From Prillingera fragicola (taxonomy: Eukaryota > Basidiomycota > Tremellomycetes > Trichosporonales > Trichosporonaceae): a stretch of 64,000 nt of DNA. Positions 1 through 10,787 of this stretch are shown here, in pieces; the first letter of the stretch is position 1; the number at the start of each line of letters is the position of its first letter. The DNA is taken from contig BEDY01000001.1 in the NCBI GenBank assembly GCA_002335605.1, positions 1,922,001-1,986,000 on the forward strand, in the 5' to 3' direction. A program made the position numbers and the translations under genes. The notes under the pieces were generated by a model, which was given only the letters and a program-made list of their open reading frames with translations, was not told where the DNA came from and searched no databases.

Positions 1-917
1 AACCATGGACCGGGACCAGCATATTGGCCCCGGTAGCCCAAGGTGTCGTGACGGCCAGCAAACTCCTCCTCGGTGGCGTCCAAGCCGATCCACACGCTAA
101 AGGCGCGGCCGCCAAAGTAGGTGCGGGTCGGGACAATCGCCTGGAGCTGTTCCTTGCGTGCGATGTCACTGATCCTCTCGCCGTACTCTGCCGCATAGTA
201 GTCTTGAGCGCCGAGGTAATGGCGCTCGATGAGCCGACGCGTCTTGACCGCACCTGGGTCGTCACCAAGGTCTTGCTGGGGATAGGGGATGCGCCTCGGC
301 GCGCATGTGACCACGCGATATGCGGGGCACAGCCCCCCAGGTGCCGAATTCAAGGAGCGCTGGCCGGCAAGTGCAATCAGGACGCTCTCCTGCACCACGT
401 CGGAGCGGCGGGCCTCGTACGGGCCGATGGGGACGCTCCGAAGACGGCACTTGTACACGCTGACCTTGTGTTTGCTGAGCTTGACAAAGTCGCCCACAAG
501 GCGACCAGTGGAGAGCGCGTCGTCAGTGACGCGAGACTCGGGTGACGCCGAGATGGTCATCCCAAAGTCCGGGAGATGCAGTGCGACAGGTCCACCACCA
601 ATCTTGGCCAGAGAGATACAGCACTCAAGAAAGCAAGGGTGCGTCGCTGGGTAAAGCTCGATGTAGTGGAGAATGGCGTCCAGTGGCTCTTGGAAGGTTC
701 CAAACTCGACGCACCGCCCGTGCAGCTCGAACATGTTCTCCGAGGACGACACCACTCCAATGGTTATCCGGTCCAGCAGTTTGCGCAGATGGTCATCCTG
801 CTCCCGCGACGGGATCCTGTCAATGATCGGATAGATTAGAGCGTCCACTTGGGCTTGGCACCCCACATAGAGGGCGCGTACGGTGTGCAGGTGCCATGAA
901 ATGTGCCCTGTGGCAGC
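1..917 (-). CDS. Unrecognised protein, partial (runs off left edge)
   Basis: A minus-strand frame is open from about 917 to the window edge, over 300 codons without a stop, with coding-like composition. It includes stretches such as RRLIERHYLGAQDYYAAEYG and FGGRAFSVWIGLDATEEEF. I do not recognise a family. The first in-frame ATG is at 734, but the reading looks protein-like upstream of it, so a 5' exon is probably missing. A possible acceptor (CCACAG) lies just inside the open frame near 910. A TATA-like TTAAATA on the minus strand near 1160 and a pyrimidine-rich stretch at 1090-1140 suggest transcription starts there. A second open frame over 820-1227 overlaps the 5' part and contains a Gly/Pro-rich tract. 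I could not splice the two together. The 3' end lies outside the window. Confidence 0.5.
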
Positions 918-1983
918 TCAGCCGCGCCACCGGTGGTTGTACCAGAACCACCGGCTCCTGGTTCACCACAACAGGTGCAGGACCACTGGCAGGTGAACCA
1001 GGACCACCTGGTCCACGATGACAGAGACCCCGACTTCGACCACCATCGGGACAGCCTATGGGCCGCCCCGCCGCTGCAGGCCTGAAGAATCTCGGTGGTG
1101 CTGGGCTAAGGAAGCGAGGTCGAAGTACGGGGAGAAGTTGAAAACTGCAAGGAGCTCGAGTATTTAACCACAGCGAGGAACTCGAGGTGGGACGATGCAA
1201 ATCTGTGCGTGCGTCGCGCAGTATCACATATCATGTGAATTGGCGGCAAACAGAAGCCGTATTTGACCAGACGATATCGGAGAGAAGCATTTTGAGACTG
1301 GCCGCTCCACCCAAAAGATCACATTGGCAATGGCTGGTAATGGATTCGCGGTGGTGTCGAACAGCCCAGCGTCGGTGGGGATTCAACACTTGTCAGATCC
1401 GCCACAATGCCTGTCGCTCCACAACAGACGTTTGTCTTCCTGCCAATACACCAGGCTGTTATCATTGGCCCATTGCCGCTGCATGGACGTTTTGCTGTGA
1501 ACAAGCGATAGCCCGCATGGTGTCGATGATCAGTGTGAGAGATGAGGTTGATTCGACATGAGAAGTGGAGTGGTTCACTTTCGGACTCGTCGGCCAGAGT
1601 ACCCATCGCCGAGCATGCTGCTACATGCGACTGTTGAGGCCCTCTGTGCTCCATGAGCAGCTGCATGACGCACTGGGAATAGATAATGTTGCAGATGAAG
1701 TATTGAAACACCATGGCACTACTGGCTTCAGCTTGGTGAGCTCCCATAATACGTAATCAAGGTCGAATTTCGTGCCTGGGCGCACACTAGCACACTAGCG
1801 CGGTGCTAGCCCATGTGCGATCTGCATGGTCTGCAAACGAATTCAAAACCGGATTTCGTGCGATTCGCTTCCGCTCGAAGCAAACGAAATGCATCGAATG
1901 TACCCAGCAAACAGCTCGGCCGCTTCAACGTGCATTGCGCCCTGCAACGAAGCTCGCCGGGTTTCGATACTGAAAGTATCGAC
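918..1983. other. Intergenic, upstream of the partial gene and the tRNA
   Basis: I see no convincing gene here. Positions 930-1060 hold a short Gly/Pro-encoding, CACCTGGT-type semi-repetitive tract that may belong to the 5' part of the partial gene to the left. The open frames at 1187-1561 (+) and 1319-1747 (-) have no recognisable motif and no codon-use support. Confidence 0.4.
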
Positions 1984-2068
1984 ACACTATTTGTCTAGTG
2001 GTTAGGATGCTTCTCTTCCATTTCTAATTGTCGAAGAAGCGGCCCGTGTTCGAATCACGGATAGTGTA
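1984..2068 (+). tRNA. tRNA-Gly (anticodon UCC) with 13-nt intron
   Basis: A complete cloverleaf can be drawn. The acceptor stem ACACTAT (1984-1990) pairs perfectly with ATAGTGT (2061-2067), followed by discriminator A. The D arm is GTC...GAT. The anticodon stem CTTCT (2010-2014) pairs with AGAAG (2035-2039). The T arm is CCGTG-TTCGAAT-CACGG (2044-2060). The anticodon loop reads C-T-TCC-A, giving anticodon UCC at 2017-2019. A 13-nt intron (2021-2033) sits at the canonical position one base 3' of the anticodon. Internal promoter boxes are visible: an A-box-like TTGTCTAGTGG at 1991-2001 and a B-box-like TGTTCGAATCA at 2048-2058. The first pair is A-U rather than the usual G-C of tRNA-Gly, so the identity rests on the anticodon. 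A pol III T-run follows at once. Confidence 0.8.
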
Positions 2069-2072
2069 TCAC

Positions 2073-2077
2073 TTTTT
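2073..2077 (+). terminator. RNA polymerase III T-run terminator of the tRNA
   Basis: Five consecutive T residues begin five bases after the tRNA discriminator base, the expected place and form of a pol III terminator. Confidence 0.7.
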
Positions 2078-2241
2078 GCGTTCGCGATGGGATTCCACCA
2101 TTGACTTTTTGTGTGCATGTGGCATTTTGCTCCCGCTGGTCAGGCACCTCGACACCTAGGGCGTATCTCTACCGGACGGACGGACCGGCCATCCACGACA
2201 TAGATAACGAATCAACCACACTCTGCATCACTCCATCCACC

Positions 2242-2641
2242 ATGTCAAAGTCACCAATCACCTGCCACGGTACGTCTCCCCCCTTTTCTGCACTGACGCC
2301 AGTCCTCGACGCATCAAAGGGCAAACCAGCGTCCGGCGTCGCTGTCGAGCTCTTCTCGGACGCCCAATCGCTCGCCACTGGGTAAGTCGTCGCCCAGCAG
2401 AGCTGACCTCAGAACCACCGACGCCGACGGCCGCTGCACCACGCTGCTCGACCCGGCCACGTCCCTTGCTCCGGGAGTGTACAAAATGGTCTTTCACACC
2501 GGCCCGTACTTTGACGCCGCGTCCGTCGAGACGTTTTACCCGTTTGTCGAGATTACATTCAAGTACACCGACCCGAGCCAGCACTACCACATCCCGCTCC
2601 TGCTCAGCCCGTTTTCCTACTCGACGTACCGCGGCAGCTAG
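2242..2641 (+). CDS. 5-hydroxyisourate hydrolase (transthyretin-like)
   Basis: The model is join(2242..2269, 2303..2381, 2413..2641), 111 aa. It hydrolyses 5-hydroxyisourate to OHCU in purine/uric-acid catabolism and works as a homotetramer in this family. Splicing restores the N-terminal family signature [20 protein letters not shown], which is broken at the first junction in the genomic sequence. The protein ends in the diagnostic YRGS tetrapeptide. Both introns are tiny (33 and 31 nt) with GTACGT/GTAAGT donors and CTGAC branch sites. The length matches the single-domain family. There is no N-terminal signal, and the C-terminus is not a PTS1. The gene stands between the tRNA and the convergent CRZ1 gene, only 53 nt from the CRZ1 stop codon. 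Confidence 0.95.
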
Positions 2642-2694
2642 CACAGACGTAACATAGATGTACAAATGTCAACCGTAGCAAAAAGTGTCCGGGC

Positions 2695-5600
2695 TCATTC
2701 TATCCCACTGCCATCGTCTCCACTCAGATCAAGCTCAAATTCGTTGCGCCCATTCAACCCGCGGTCCTTCATCTGCTGAAGACGGTATGCCTTGTACTGC
2801 GACTCGGACATTGCCGTGCCGTCCGGGTTGGTCGGCAGCGGGTGGGATATAGCACACTCTTGTCCCTGCTCGGATTTGTCTGTCGTTAGCCCACACTTGG
2901 TAACCAACTCACGATGCCGTGTGAGCGCGTCGAGACGCGCAAACTTTTTACCACAACCCTCGCATTCAAACGGTCGCAAGCCCTCGTGCAGCAGCATGTG
3001 ACGCTTGCAGTCGTGTTGACGGGCAAAACCAACATCGGCTGTGTCGTTAGCATACCACGCCAGGCAAGAACCACACCGGCGCACCTTTCGGACAACCATC
3101 GTAGAGACACTTGTACGGCCTCTCGTCGTTGTGTGAACGCAAGTGACCCTTGAGATTAAAGTGACGGGTAAACGTGCTGCCGCAGCCCGGGATGGGGCAC
3201 TTGAATATACCCGAGTTGGTACGACGACTCTGGCTGGCGACCTCGGTTGCCATACTGGTGACCTTCATCTTGGCAACCCGCGGGCGGGGGTCCTGGTGCG
3301 GGAACATGTCGGACACGCTCATACCATCCGGCATGTCCATGTGCGAGTGGTGCGAGAAGCTCGAGCCTTGCGACGAGACGGACAAGGCGGGAGACGCAGA
3401 ACGAACAGACGATTGAGACGAATGGCGCGAATGTGACATGGAACGCCCACGCATCGATGGCGGCAGGAGTGTGCCATCGTTGGGATTGGTGATCGACTGG
3501 AGGAAATCGGCCCTGTGTCGTTAGTCTCGCTTGTACGCACTCATCACTCGCCGTGGACTCACGTTGAACCTCCCTGACCAACGCCCCAGCCAGTGCCAAC
3601 ACCAGGCCGCCCAAAGTCCTCGCTCTTGACAGCACGACGGTGGCCCATGGTAAACTGGCCGCCTCGGACGTTGCGGCCTGGGCTGCTGGCGCCAGGCATA
3701 GTAAACTCGACTCCATAACCAGGCGTACCAGCACCGGCAGCAGGATGCGACCCCTCGGCAAACGATCGACGGCGAGAACCGAGCGCGCCCCCGGCGCCCT
3801 CGGGGGCGCCGAGAAAGCTCGCGTACTGGGCGTTCGCATCGTGGTACTGTTGCGACTGGCTGCCAAGGCCCAGGTTCTGGTAAAACGCCATCGACGTCGG
3901 CGACACTTGCCCAGGCTCATACTTGAAGACCTGGCCAGTCTCCGTATTGAGCTGGGTGAGGCGGGCGCGCTGCTGAGCCTGAAGCTGCTCTATCTGCTGC
4001 TGGATCAACTGGTCCTGTGAAATTCCTGGCAGGTTGCGAGGGTCCAGAGTGGTGAGAGGAGCGTCGCCGCCCGCGCTGGCGCCCTGACCCTGTTGCTGGG
4101 CCTGGTTCATGCGCCAGGCATTAATGTCGCTCCACTGGTCGGTACTACCCATGTTGGCCTGCATGGCCTGGGCGACGCTAAACTGGGGCATCTGGCCAGC
4201 TTGCTGCTGCATAAACATGCCAGCCTGGCGATCAAATGTCTCGCCGGTCATGTACGACTCGGACTTGGAACGGCCGCGCATGCCAGGAGCAACGTTCAAA
4301 CCACTCATGTCCATGTTCTGGGCCCAGGTCGGGTTGAAGTTGGCCGTGTCCTGCTGGCCACCAGCTGTCTGCGATGGCTGAGCGTTGCTCTGAGACTGCT
4401 GGCCCTGTTGCGCCTGGTTCTTCTGGTTTTGCTGGTACTGCGAGTTGGCACGGCGCAGAGCGGCGTCAAACACACCGCCACCCTCACGCAAGCCGCTGAT
4501 GGGTGTGCTGGGCTGGATGGTAATCATGGGGCCGTCGGCATTTGGCGCAATGGGGCTGATGCCGGCCATACCAGTAAGGTGTTCCAGAGCCGGGTTGGCA
4601 GGTGGGAGAAGACTGTTGCCGAAATGCGAATTGCCTGGTGGCGGGGCATTGTTTGACGCGCCACTAGAGGCGGCGGCAACAGTCGTCATGATCGGTGGCA
4701 GCGACGGCGACGGGCTGTGATTAGGAATGATGAGAGCGGGTGGCGACTGGGGCTTGGAGAACGACGGCGAGCCCGAGAGCGACGTCGTGCTAGCACGGTG
4801 CATGCCAGCTATGGGTGGCGAAGGCGCGGCCATGCTGGGGGTGGCGTATGGACTAGGGGAGCGAGCAATGCTTGATTGAGAGTCGTGGCGGATGTGGTTT
4901 GAGAAACCAGGGCTCATGTCTGGCGGTAAAAATGGAGATGCGACCCGCGAGTCACCGGGTGTACCGGCGTGCGACGACGCGTTTGAGATGCTGTTGTCAT
5001 GGTTAGCGATCGTGAGAATGGGGAACGTGAGAGATTGGGACTCACATCCTCTGCAGCTCGTCCATTTCATCGTACTGTGTGTCGAGATGATGCGCACTTC
5101 CGTTCCAGCTCGCGCGACGGCTGTCGCCAGAGGCAAGACCCTCTTGCTGCTGCTGACCAACAAACTCATTGTTCCAATCGCCAGATTGGGGCGCAGATGT
5201 GAGTGTCGAGTCGTAATAGTTGTCGTTGCTCGTCCCCTGCTGGAGAACCGAATAGTCGGTCTGGCCGTGGTAGTTCTGGTGCTGCATGTGCTGCTGCTGA
5301 TGCTGCTGTTGCTGCTGCGGCTGTGGCGAGTATTGCGGCTGGGGCGACTGAGAGTGGTACGTGGGCTGGGGTTGCTGCAGCTGCTGGTGCTGGTGGTGCT
5401 GCTGCTGCTGGGGTTGCTGGTGCTGCTGGAAGCCGTACTGATAGTTTGGATCAGGCGAAAAGTTGCCCTGGTACATTTGCGGCGGCTGGATGCCATTGAG
5501 CATGGGCTTTTGGTGGCCATTGCTGGCACTAGCAATGAGCGTGCTGCTGGATGTGGGATCAAACGGAACAGAGTCCTTGCGCTCGACGTCATTGCGTGCC

Positions 5601-5836
5601 GCGAGGCTGTTGGACCTTGGGTTACGCATCATGGCATGATTGGGGTTTGGCTGCTGGGCGGTGTTGCCCATCTGGAGATCCTCTGAGAGAGGCTCGGCGA
5701 ACAGGGTGGCGTCGTACTGCTGTGGGTCTGCTGTCACGTACCCCGTTGTCGAGTAGTGTCCGCTGTCCGTCGAGGTCTGGCGTAACGGCCCCTGCTGGCT
5801 GTTGAAGAATGCGTCAAATGACGGTGGCGAGGCCAT
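2695..5836 (-). CDS. CRZ1: Calcineurin-responsive C2H2 zinc-finger transcription factor Crz1
   Basis: The model is complement(join(2695..2879, 2913..3038, 3085..3512, 3563..4990, 5046..5836)), 985 aa. In fungi Crz1 is dephosphorylated by calcineurin, enters the nucleus and drives Ca2+/stress and cell-wall genes. C2H2 fingers lie at roughly residues 843-925: [20 protein letters not shown], then [20 protein letters not shown], then [20 protein letters not shown]. Introns cut through the second finger and the end of the third, and the joins restore them exactly. The N-terminus [15 protein letters not shown] and the Q/H-rich region fit tremellomycete Crz1. PMITIQ at residues 418-423 is a PxIxIT-type calcineurin docking motif, close to the PIISIQ of yeast Crz1. 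An upstream in-frame ATG at 5914 adds 26 residues. I prefer 5836 because homologues begin there. A possible 5'UTR acceptor precedes it. Confidence 0.93.
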
Positions 5837-8439
5837 GTTGGCCGTGAGTCTGTGACTGATGGGTAGATGAGAGAGTGTGTGTGTGTGTTTGCTATCGGAC
5901 AGAGGTCTGGGCAAGACGGGTCAGCGCGGTCGTCTCTGGCGGCAAGGTGTCGCGCCCGTAGCCCGCGTTCACCTCGCACAACGCATCCACCAACTCACGA
6001 CGTGACCGTGCGTTCTACGCTACCGGATGCTCTCGTCGACGCCGAGATGCGACTATCGGTGCAAAGAAGCCTCGGAGGCAGCCTCCACCGCGCGGGTGAG
6101 CCTGAGGGACGACGGAGAAAGGGTGTGGATGGGCCGGGATGGCCTTGGCGAGGTCAATGACGTCGGGAGGTGGGTGGGAATTGTTGTTGTGAGCTCGAGG
6201 AAAGCAAGATGTCGGCGATTGGAGGAGTGGGAGAAAGACGGGAAGAGTCGCGAGGGATGAGGCTGGGAAGCGTGTTTAGGGTGGGGAAGTCGAGCGGCGA
6301 CCAAAGGTGGGATGGCCGATTGGTAGAGCTGTGAGCGTCACGGGCGGTGTAGGCAGTTGCGGTGGGATTGAACAACGAGGGGCGCAGCAAGGGTGTGTAG
6401 ATGCGGTCGTGTGGAGGATGATCCAGTCTGCAGACGAGTGGAAGCAGTGAGACCCTTTGGAATGAGGACGAGGTGGATGGGATGGTCGAATGATTAATGA
6501 CCAGCTATAGGATAAAGTGACATGGACGACCCATACACACTCACACAGCCGCCGTACCAGGACCCGTGCCCCGCACCACCCGTGTCCTCTGACACTTTGC
6601 TCTCTTGCCTGGCATTCCCATCCGAGCAATCCGAGCAGCCAACGGCCCGCCAGGCCGCGCCAACCGCCGCTCAACGGTCGACGACAATGGTGAGCCTGGC
6701 ACGCTGTGACAGATGCTGGGGCCAGGGGAGGTGGTGCGCTTTGGCAGCGAGCAGGGGCGGCAGACGAGACGAGACGGGGGCAGGGTAGGACACCGTGGGC
6801 GGGAGAGCAGAGCAAAGTTTGGGTACTTGGGCCTTGCCCTTACACCCAAAGGGAAGGACCCTGGATCAGCATGTCGTGGTTTCGCTGCCGGTGCCCCGGC
6901 CTCTCCTGCCGCCACGTGAAACCGCCCTGAACTCTGACGCCTAGATCGCTGTGTACCATGTCGCATAGGTTCCGCCCTGGGCCGAGCCACTGTCTTTCGC
7001 TGGAGAGACTGTCTGCTCAGATCACTGCTCATGCTTCTTCTGTGCAGAGGTGGTGCTTGCTCTCCAGATCTGCATGGCCAGATCCCATCACGACACTGGC
7101 ATGCATACATCCCCCCACATGCACACATGCATACCCACAGCCTTGACGTGCACAGCTACCATGGCAGCGCGGGCACACATTCCCGAGCAAGGTATCCTGC
7201 CCGGGCGAGCGCCAGTCGCGCTTAAATGCACATGGCAATCGACGTTGCCCATAACGCGTTGACGACGCGCACCCCCGCACCGCACTGTACCACTGGCACG
7301 GCCGAGCCGGACACTGACGGGGCACGCGACGGGCGCGCGGCTGTACATGCGGAAGCAGAACGACGGCGTTGGATTGGCCGGAGCCGCCAAAGGCTGTGTA
7401 GTAGCGGTGGTGGCACTGAGGCGGTGCAGGCTATTCAACGCCGTCAGACCCTTTTGCGCCGCTCCTGTCCGTCTGCTCGCAACTGAGAGTGCGGCACCGA
7501 GGCCGAGAGACTGCGGTATACTTCTGGGACCCGTGCGGTTGTGCTCGCGCAGCTCCGTCTGCCGAAATTATTTAGAGTTGCACAAGCTTCGCGGAGCTCC
7601 CTGCCACTAACCGCTTCCCTCCTGTCGTAACTTTCTTGACAACCAGTCACTCTCTGTGCATAGTGGTTTCCTGTATTTCTGCACTATGCACTGCGGCTAG
7701 CCGTCTACACCTCAGACGAGGACCATGTGTGTCTGCAGGCTCGGCGCAGCACCAGATCTGTTAAATTTCTCCTCGCTTTCCATCGGAATGTGGGAGTTCA
7801 GCTTGCACCATGCCCTCTGGTGTAGTCCAAGATGCGGCGATGTAGTAGAACCCCCTTTAGCATACGGAGCACGCAGTGCTGCTGATAGACATTCAATCTC
7901 ATGGGTGAGCTCCGAGCGCCGAGCCAGTGGTGGGACAGATGTAGCCTCTGCACCACGAGCAATGCCACTCTGCGACTCGTGCACCATGTAGAACAATGCC
8001 ACCTTCTACCCTAGGACGGCGTATGTTGTTTCTGCGACTGCTTGAGAGAGCTGCATCATCATTCGCTTCAATCCTAGGTCGTACAGGCCACTCTGTCGAG
8101 GCAAGGGCGCGGATCCTCACTCCTCGCCACTACTTTCCCCAGAAGCCACCTCGTCGCGAGTGTAGTGCTGACAGGGCTGCATATAGGCACATAATGAGAC
8201 TATACTTCTTACGGCACAACTCTCACTGCCGTCGAGCACCAGCCACAGCATGACTCGAGACAATGCATGACTTTAACGGACGGCAACGCACAAGAAAGCA
8301 CGCAGGCAGGTAATAAGAATAATAATTAATTCACAACCGAGACGGAGGCAAATGGACCATCTCATCTCAATATCTCATGATCCAGAGGCCAGAGGCACGA
8401 CCGTCAATCTCCCCTCCAACCACCCACAACTCGACCGAC
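5837..8439. other. Long intergenic region upstream of CRZ1
   Basis: The spacer is about 2.6 kb. The CRZ1-proximal 500-700 nt are pyrimidine-rich in the sense direction and probably hold a long 5' leader and promoter, as is common for regulators. The open frames at 6276-6815 and 6541-7128 (both -) are rich in Arg, Pro and Ser without a domain, and I do not call them genes. A CA/TG-alternating patch (ACATGCACACATGCATAC) lies near 7110-7135. I see nothing else. Confidence 0.5.
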
Positions 8440-8769
8440 ATGAACACGCCGCGCTCAGTAGCATACGGCTGGGGCGTACGTCCCACCACTGTCCAACATA
8501 CTAACAACCCCCAGGCCCTGTGCGTCGCGACGGGCATAGGGTACTATCTCGCAAAGGGCGCCAACGAGGAGCGGTGGAAGGACCAGCACGCTCGCGGCCT
8601 GCGGTCGAACGACAAGCTCGACTGTGGGTCTTTCTACGCCAGGGCAGAGCTGACGAGAACAGGGAAGGAGAAGATTGCGCTGCAGGAGGCTCAGGAGGCT
8701 GCTGCCGCGGAAGGAGCCGCGCCGACGCCCACCGGGGTGGAGGGACGGCGGAGGGGGCCAAAGTTCTGA
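8440..8769 (+). CDS. Small single-pass protein, probably mitochondrial (DUF4748-like)
   Basis: The model is join(8440..8475, 8515..8769), 96 aa. The 39-nt intron has a GTACGT donor and a CTAAC branch site and is in frame, so both spliced and unspliced readings stay open. Splicing gives MNTPRSVAYGWGALCVATGI, a compact hydrophobic segment followed at once by GYYLAKGANEERWKDQHARG. That pattern of a short membrane helix, AYY/GYY, then AK and a basic-charged tail resembles the small fungal DUF4748 proteins. I rate this similarity as tentative. The C-terminal third is Ala/Gln/Glu-rich and ends RRGPKF. The upstream ATG at 8377 adds 21 residues without similarity. A mitochondrial membrane role is inferred only from size and topology. 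Confidence 0.75.
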   Translation: MNTPRSVAYGWGVRPTTVQHTNNPQALCVATGIGYYLAKGANEERWKDQHARGLRSNDKLDCGSFYARAELTRTGKEKIALQEAQEAAAAEGAAPTPTGVEGRRRGPKF

Positions 8770-9104
8770 CGCATTGTACCGATTCGACTGTATGGGTGTT
8801 TGACTCGAGCGGCGTGAGCAAGGCTAGAGGCGTCTTCACGACTGACCACCACTTATGTTGCGTGGAAGCTGATGCCAATGGCCTCGCCGCGCGTCCCGTC
8901 TGGACTCAGCTGAACTGATCCTAGGCACAGGATGATACACGCTACGATGCATGGTCTAGGAACATAAATACAAACACTCGCACCCAGTCGCGTACCGCTC
9001 GGCGGCGCGCCGGTCTATAGGCCATGCGAGTGTGGGGTATCGGGGGTGAGGTCGTACACGGTCTGCGGTATAGTCGAATCAGAAGCGAGGTATCTACTGG
9101 CGGC
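8770..9104. other. Intergenic 3' region between two convergent genes
   Basis: This holds the 3' flanks of the small protein (+) and the mannosyltransferase (-). I see no gene or repeat. Confidence 0.5.
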
Positions 9105-10787
9105 CTAGTTGGCGTCGACGGCGGGTGGGAGCTGGTCGGCGACCTCTTTAGCCTTGGCCTCCTTTGCCGCGCGGTCGGCCGCCTCCTGCTTCCTCCGGTT
9201 TGCCTCGTCCTTTTCCCTGTCGGCTCGCTCCTTTGCCTCCTTTTCGGCCTTTTCCTTTTTCTCCTTTTCCTCCCTCTCCTTCTCCTCCTTCTCGCGCTGC
9301 GCCTGGCTCTTCTTCTCCTCCTCGGCCTTCTCCTTGGCTTCCTTTTCAGCCTTTTCCTTCGCCTCCTTTTCCTTCTTCAGACGTTCGTGCTCCTTCACTC
9401 CCGGGTCGTCCTCCCGCCAACGTCCCTTGAAGCCGTGCTGGACGGCGGCGTACGGACGCTGCTCCTCCTTGGGCTCGGACCAGGGAGACGAAAACGAGCG
9501 CGAGGGGAGAATGAGCACGTCGCCGACGCGAACCGGCTGGCGGGCCTCTATGAGGTCGGCGGGGGTGACACCGTAGCGCGAAAGAAGGTAGCGGTAGACG
9601 CAGTCGGTAAAGACTCCAGGGCCAGTCCACTCGAGGGCCCACTCGTCAATGTACGTCTCGTTCCTGGCCGCAGCGGCTTCACGGTCGCGCTCAATCTGCT
9701 CGGTCTTGGCGAGCGAGCGAGCCACTGCATCCAAAAGAATGGGGTGGCCAGGCCGCGCCATGAGCGTCCACTGGGTAATCTGCACGGCTCGAGACACGCC
9801 AATGTCGCGCTGCGATGGTTAGCACACGCTCGCTGGCTCCAAACTCACCCAAGACCAGTGGTACATGACTGAGTCAAACTCGATGGAAACAACGAGGCCA
9901 GGCTCACCGAGCTCGCCACCGTCGTCGACAGCGGGGTGGTTGAACACGTCAGCCTCGGGATGGTCGGCGAGCGACAGAATACGGGCAAAGTGCTTGACGA
10001 CCGCAGGCGTGAGGTCGTTGTACGGGATTCCCCACTGGTCCGGGTGAATGACGGGCGCAGTGTCGCTGTCGCTGTAAAGGCCGCCTTGTGTAAGCATGAC
10101 GAGGTACCTAAAAATGTCGGTCTTGAGGACCTGGCGGGGCAGACGATTCCAGACTTCCTCAAAGCGTGTGCCATTAAACTTTGACCGGATCCACTGGTCG
10201 AGACTCGTGTCGTCAAAGACAATCATCTCAAACTCGGGCATGATCTTTGTCCAGCGAGCAAACTCGGAAGGCAGCTTGTCTTCAGACATCTTGTCGGTGG
10301 TAATGAGATGCTTGGGGCGGGGAGGGAGAGGGACAGACGGCGGACGTAGCGACAGGCGGCCCTTGACCAGGTCATACCAGTCATAGTGCGGGTTGGAGTG
10401 GCCTTTGGGAGTAAAGTAGGTCTGGAAGTTTTCCTCGAGGTCACGGCGGTAGTCTACAAGGGGAACCTTGCCGAGCTTGAGACCGTACTTTTTCAGATGC
10501 ACCTCGTCGTCGTAATCCTCAGACTTTGAAGCAAGGTACTGCTGAACGTAGCCCTCGACACCCTCAGAGGGGAGCGAGCCAGGCGACTTGTAGCCTAGAG
10601 GTGGACGCTGGACAATGTCGGGGCCAGCTGGTGGAGGAAATGTCTCTTCCTCACTTGCGTAGCGCCCTGGGAAAGCATTGATAAAGGTTGACCGCGTGTT
10701 GTCGTGGAAGAAGAGAAAAAGGGTGATGATTGGGAGGGTGACTGCGACCAGCGCGATGGTGCGCGGCCGCATTAGACCAGGGATCAT
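9105..10787 (-). CDS. OCH1-type glycosyltransferase (GT32) with charged C-terminal tail
   Basis: The model is complement(join(9105..9809, 9849..10787)), 547 aa. It is a type II Golgi membrane protein: Met-Ile-Pro start, Arg patch, then a single membrane anchor at about residues 10-30. The catalytic domain carries the sugar-nucleotide DXD motif in GGLYSDSDTAPV, plus VLKTDIFRYLVMLTQGG upstream and TGPGVFTDCVYRYLL downstream, all typical of the Och1/GT32 alpha-1,6-mannosyltransferase family acting on N-glycans. The 39-nt intron joins ...MYHWSW to RDIGVSRAVQITQWTLMARP. An in-frame ATG at 10976 would extend the N-terminus by 63 low-complexity residues. I prefer 10787, directly before the anchor. 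The last ~110 residues (from EHERLKKEKEAKEK) are an almost pure Lys/Glu/Ala/Arg charged helix, unusual for this family. Whether it starts outer-chain mannosylation or is another GT32 paralogue cannot be decided here. Confidence 0.88.

Noticed and set aside
1319..1747. 142-aa minus frame between the partial gene and the tRNA
   Set aside because: No motif, atypical composition and no partner exon.
4892..5686. Leucine-rich 'membrane protein' frame opposite the CRZ1 Gln tract
   Set aside because: CAG repeats read on the other strand as CTG leucine codons. This is an artefact of the polyglutamine region.
6276..7128. Two overlapping minus-strand frames of 179 and 195 aa upstream of CRZ1
   Set aside because: Composition is Arg/Pro/Ser with no motif, no family likeness and no intron logic. 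Better seen as leader or spacer.
7090..7140. Alternating CATG/CACA patch considered as a microsatellite
   Set aside because: Too short and imperfect to call a repeat array.
9024..9872. Leu-rich 282-aa plus-strand frame opposite the mannosyltransferase tail
   Set aside because: It is the antisense of a Lys/Glu-rich coding tract (CTT/CTC reading as Leu). No independent support.
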